DNA of 64,000 nucleotides. Source: Arcobacter aquimarinus (GTDB lineage: Bacteria; Campylobacterota; Campylobacteria; Campylobacterales; Arcobacteraceae). Location: assembly GCF_013177635.1 (NCBI RefSeq), contig NZ_CP030944.1, forward strand, positions 2,294,001 to 2,358,000. Direction: 5' to 3'. The notes below the pieces were generated by a model. It did no database searches, was not told the DNA's origin, and saw nothing but the letters and a program-made list of their open reading frames with translations. Shown one piece after another: positions 62,896 to 64,000 of the stretch. Numbering within the stretch: the stretch's first letter is position 1; each line of letters begins with the position of its first letter. A program made the translations under genes and the position numbers.

Positions 62896-63963
62896 TTATT
62901 TTTTAGGTATAAAAAACATAATTGTTTCATCTGTACCTTCTGTATAGTGTCTCATATAAATATCATAATCATTTCTAATGTTCAGAATTTGTTCAGTAAT
63001 TTTCCAAAAATCATCTGCTTTATGATAAACACTTATTGCCATTTTAGGATAATCATTTAATATATGATTTTTCATTCCTTCTATCGCTAATCCTTCTGCT
63101 CCTTCTATATCCATCTTTATAAATGTAATTTTTTCTTTCACAAGATTATCTAGAGTATCAACTTCTATAGTTATAGCCCCTATTTCAGATATTTTACTTG
63201 CACTTCCTGAACCCATATCAAATTTTAAAGTATCCTTATGATTAGATAAACCTTTTGAAATAAAATTTACATTTTTATAATTATGTAAATTTTTTTTTGC
63301 TATTTCTAAATTTTCATTATCTGGTTCAAATATATAAATAGATTTATAATTTGGAGAATGCTTAATAAACTCTATACTAGTTTGCCCATCAAATCCCCCA
63401 GCATCAATAAAAACTTCTCCATCTTTTAAATTTAGAAATTCTTCAAAATATTGTCTTTTATTATCAACTTTATAATTTCTCATATATTTCAAATCAAAAT
63501 TTTTTCTAAAATTCAAAATGTTTCTAAAAATATTTTGAGATTCAACTTCATTAATACGATTATAAATTTTTTCATAGTTAGAAAAATTTATTTCTAAATC
63601 TATTTTAGCATCAGTTATAAATGTATCTTCAAATTTTAAAGTAGAATATTTTAAAACATCTAAAACAGTTACAATATTATAAAACCCTGATTTATTAAGA
63701 TTTCGAATAGCACTCAAAGGATACATAGATAAAGAACAACTTATTATATATATTTTTTTATCTAAATCTTGACTATTTAAAATTGGTAAATTTAAATAAC
63801 TTTTTTCATTTGTGAAATCATTTATAAATCCTTTAATTTTTATCATTTGTGATAATTTTTTTGAAATATTATTTGTACCATAAATATAAATATTATTAGA
63901 ATTTAAAGTTTCTTCAACTAAAGATTTCTGTTTTATATCAATTAATAATTCATCCAATATCAT
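62896..63963 (-). CDS. FkbM-family methyltransferase
   Basis: 355 residues. N-terminal half (about 1-130) has a Rossmann-like YIYGTNNISKKLSQMIKIKG segment; the C-terminal half is an FkbM-type SAM-dependent O-methyltransferase: DAGGFDGQTSIEF, IYIFEPDNENLEIAKKNL, and VDTLDNLVKEKITFIKMDIEGAEGLAIEGM (as VDTLDNL and MDIEGAE). These often modify sugars of surface polysaccharides or flagellar glycans. It is convergent with the glycosyltransferase-like gene, with only 1 bp between stops. AAAAGG precedes the ATG. The target sugar is unknown. Confidence 0.82.
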   Translation of the reverse strand: MILDELLIDIKQKSLVEETLNSNNIYIYGTNNISKKLSQMIKIKGFINDFTNEKSYLNLPILNSQDLDKKIYIISCSLSMYPLSAIRNLNKSGFYNIVTVLDVLKYSTLKFEDTFITDAKIDLEINFSNYEKIYNRINEVESQNIFRNILNFRKNFDLKYMRNYKVDNKRQYFEEFLNLKDGEVFIDAGGFDGQTSIEFIKHSPNYKSIYIFEPDNENLEIAKKNLHNYKNVNFISKGLSNHKDTLKFDMGSGSASKISEIGAITIEVDTLDNLVKEKITFIKMDIEGAEGLAIEGMKNHILNDYPKMAISVYHKADDFWKITEQILNIRNDYDIYMRHYTEGTDETIMFFIPKK

Positions 63964-64000
63964 ATTTAAGCCTTTTATTATTTAAAGATGTGTTTCATTA

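Overview
The window is a 64 kb stretch of an AT-rich bacterial chromosome. Gene content points to Campylobacterota of the Arcobacter/Aliarcobacter type (A. butzleri-like): short 282-residue flagellins in tandem, an hrcA-grpE-dnaK operon behind a CIRCE element, a full pseudaminic acid pathway beside a Maf-type flagellin glycosyltransferase, DegP plus an ArsRS-like two-component pair, and TAXI-type TRAP transport. This assignment comes from reading the proteins, not from a database search. Genes are densely packed, with many 4-bp stop/start overlaps. No rRNA, CRISPR array, prophage or insertion sequence was seen.

Layout. 1-611: an AT-rich edge, then tRNA-Ser(UGA) and tRNA-Leu(UAA) on the minus strand behind a consensus promoter. 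612-5749 (+): ilvD, a DegP/HtrA protease, a response regulator that probably starts at ATT, and its histidine kinase. 5764-17629: late cobalamin (nucleotide-loop) genes, mostly on the minus strand: a Cys-rich protein with cbiB, then cobQ, then a run from cobT through cobU, cobS and the cobC-like decarboxylase. They are interleaved with marC, a GDSL lipoprotein, a transglutaminase-like protein, two SDR proteins, a RelE/RHH toxin-antitoxin pair and a KAP-like P-loop NTPase. 17761-25799: a DASS anion transporter, a TSUP permease, DsbD with a periplasmic thioredoxin, a rhodanese, and a RimK cluster (ATP-grasp ligase, M14-like deacylase, two RimK-linked protease-like proteins). 25860-33823: a GGDEF/EAL protein with psd, mltA, dnaK, grpE and hrcA. 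34061-40553: TAXI solute-binding protein, fused TRAP permease, and a divergent response regulator/PAS kinase pair. 40563-49920 (minus): truA, lptG, prepilin peptidase, uppS, coaBC, glmU, a large ankyrin protein and a Suv3-like RNA helicase. 49976-53155 (+): trmA and two tandem flagellins. 53199-63963: Maf, pseI, a formyltransferase, pseG, pseF, pseC and pseB (minus), then a 700-residue glycosyltransferase-like protein (+) and an FkbM methyltransferase (minus).

How they work together. The last 13 kb looks like a flagellin production and glycosylation unit. PseB-C-F-G-I make a CMP-nonulosonic acid and Maf is expected to put it on flagellin. The usual PseH acetyltransferase is absent and a formyltransferase-family protein sits in its slot, suggesting a 7-formamido sugar. 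Both flagellin genes carry the same leader, with a sigma70-like promoter whose -10 lies inside a perfect palindrome. The cobalamin genes cover amidation, aminopropanol linker and lower-ligand attachment but not corrin ring synthesis.

Most interesting leads: the formyltransferase replacing PseH; the KAP-like NTPase and toxin-antitoxin pair embedded in the cobalamin genes; the ATT start of the ArsR-like regulator; the flagellin promoter palindrome; the Suv3-like helicase; and the RimK cluster with two protease-like partners.
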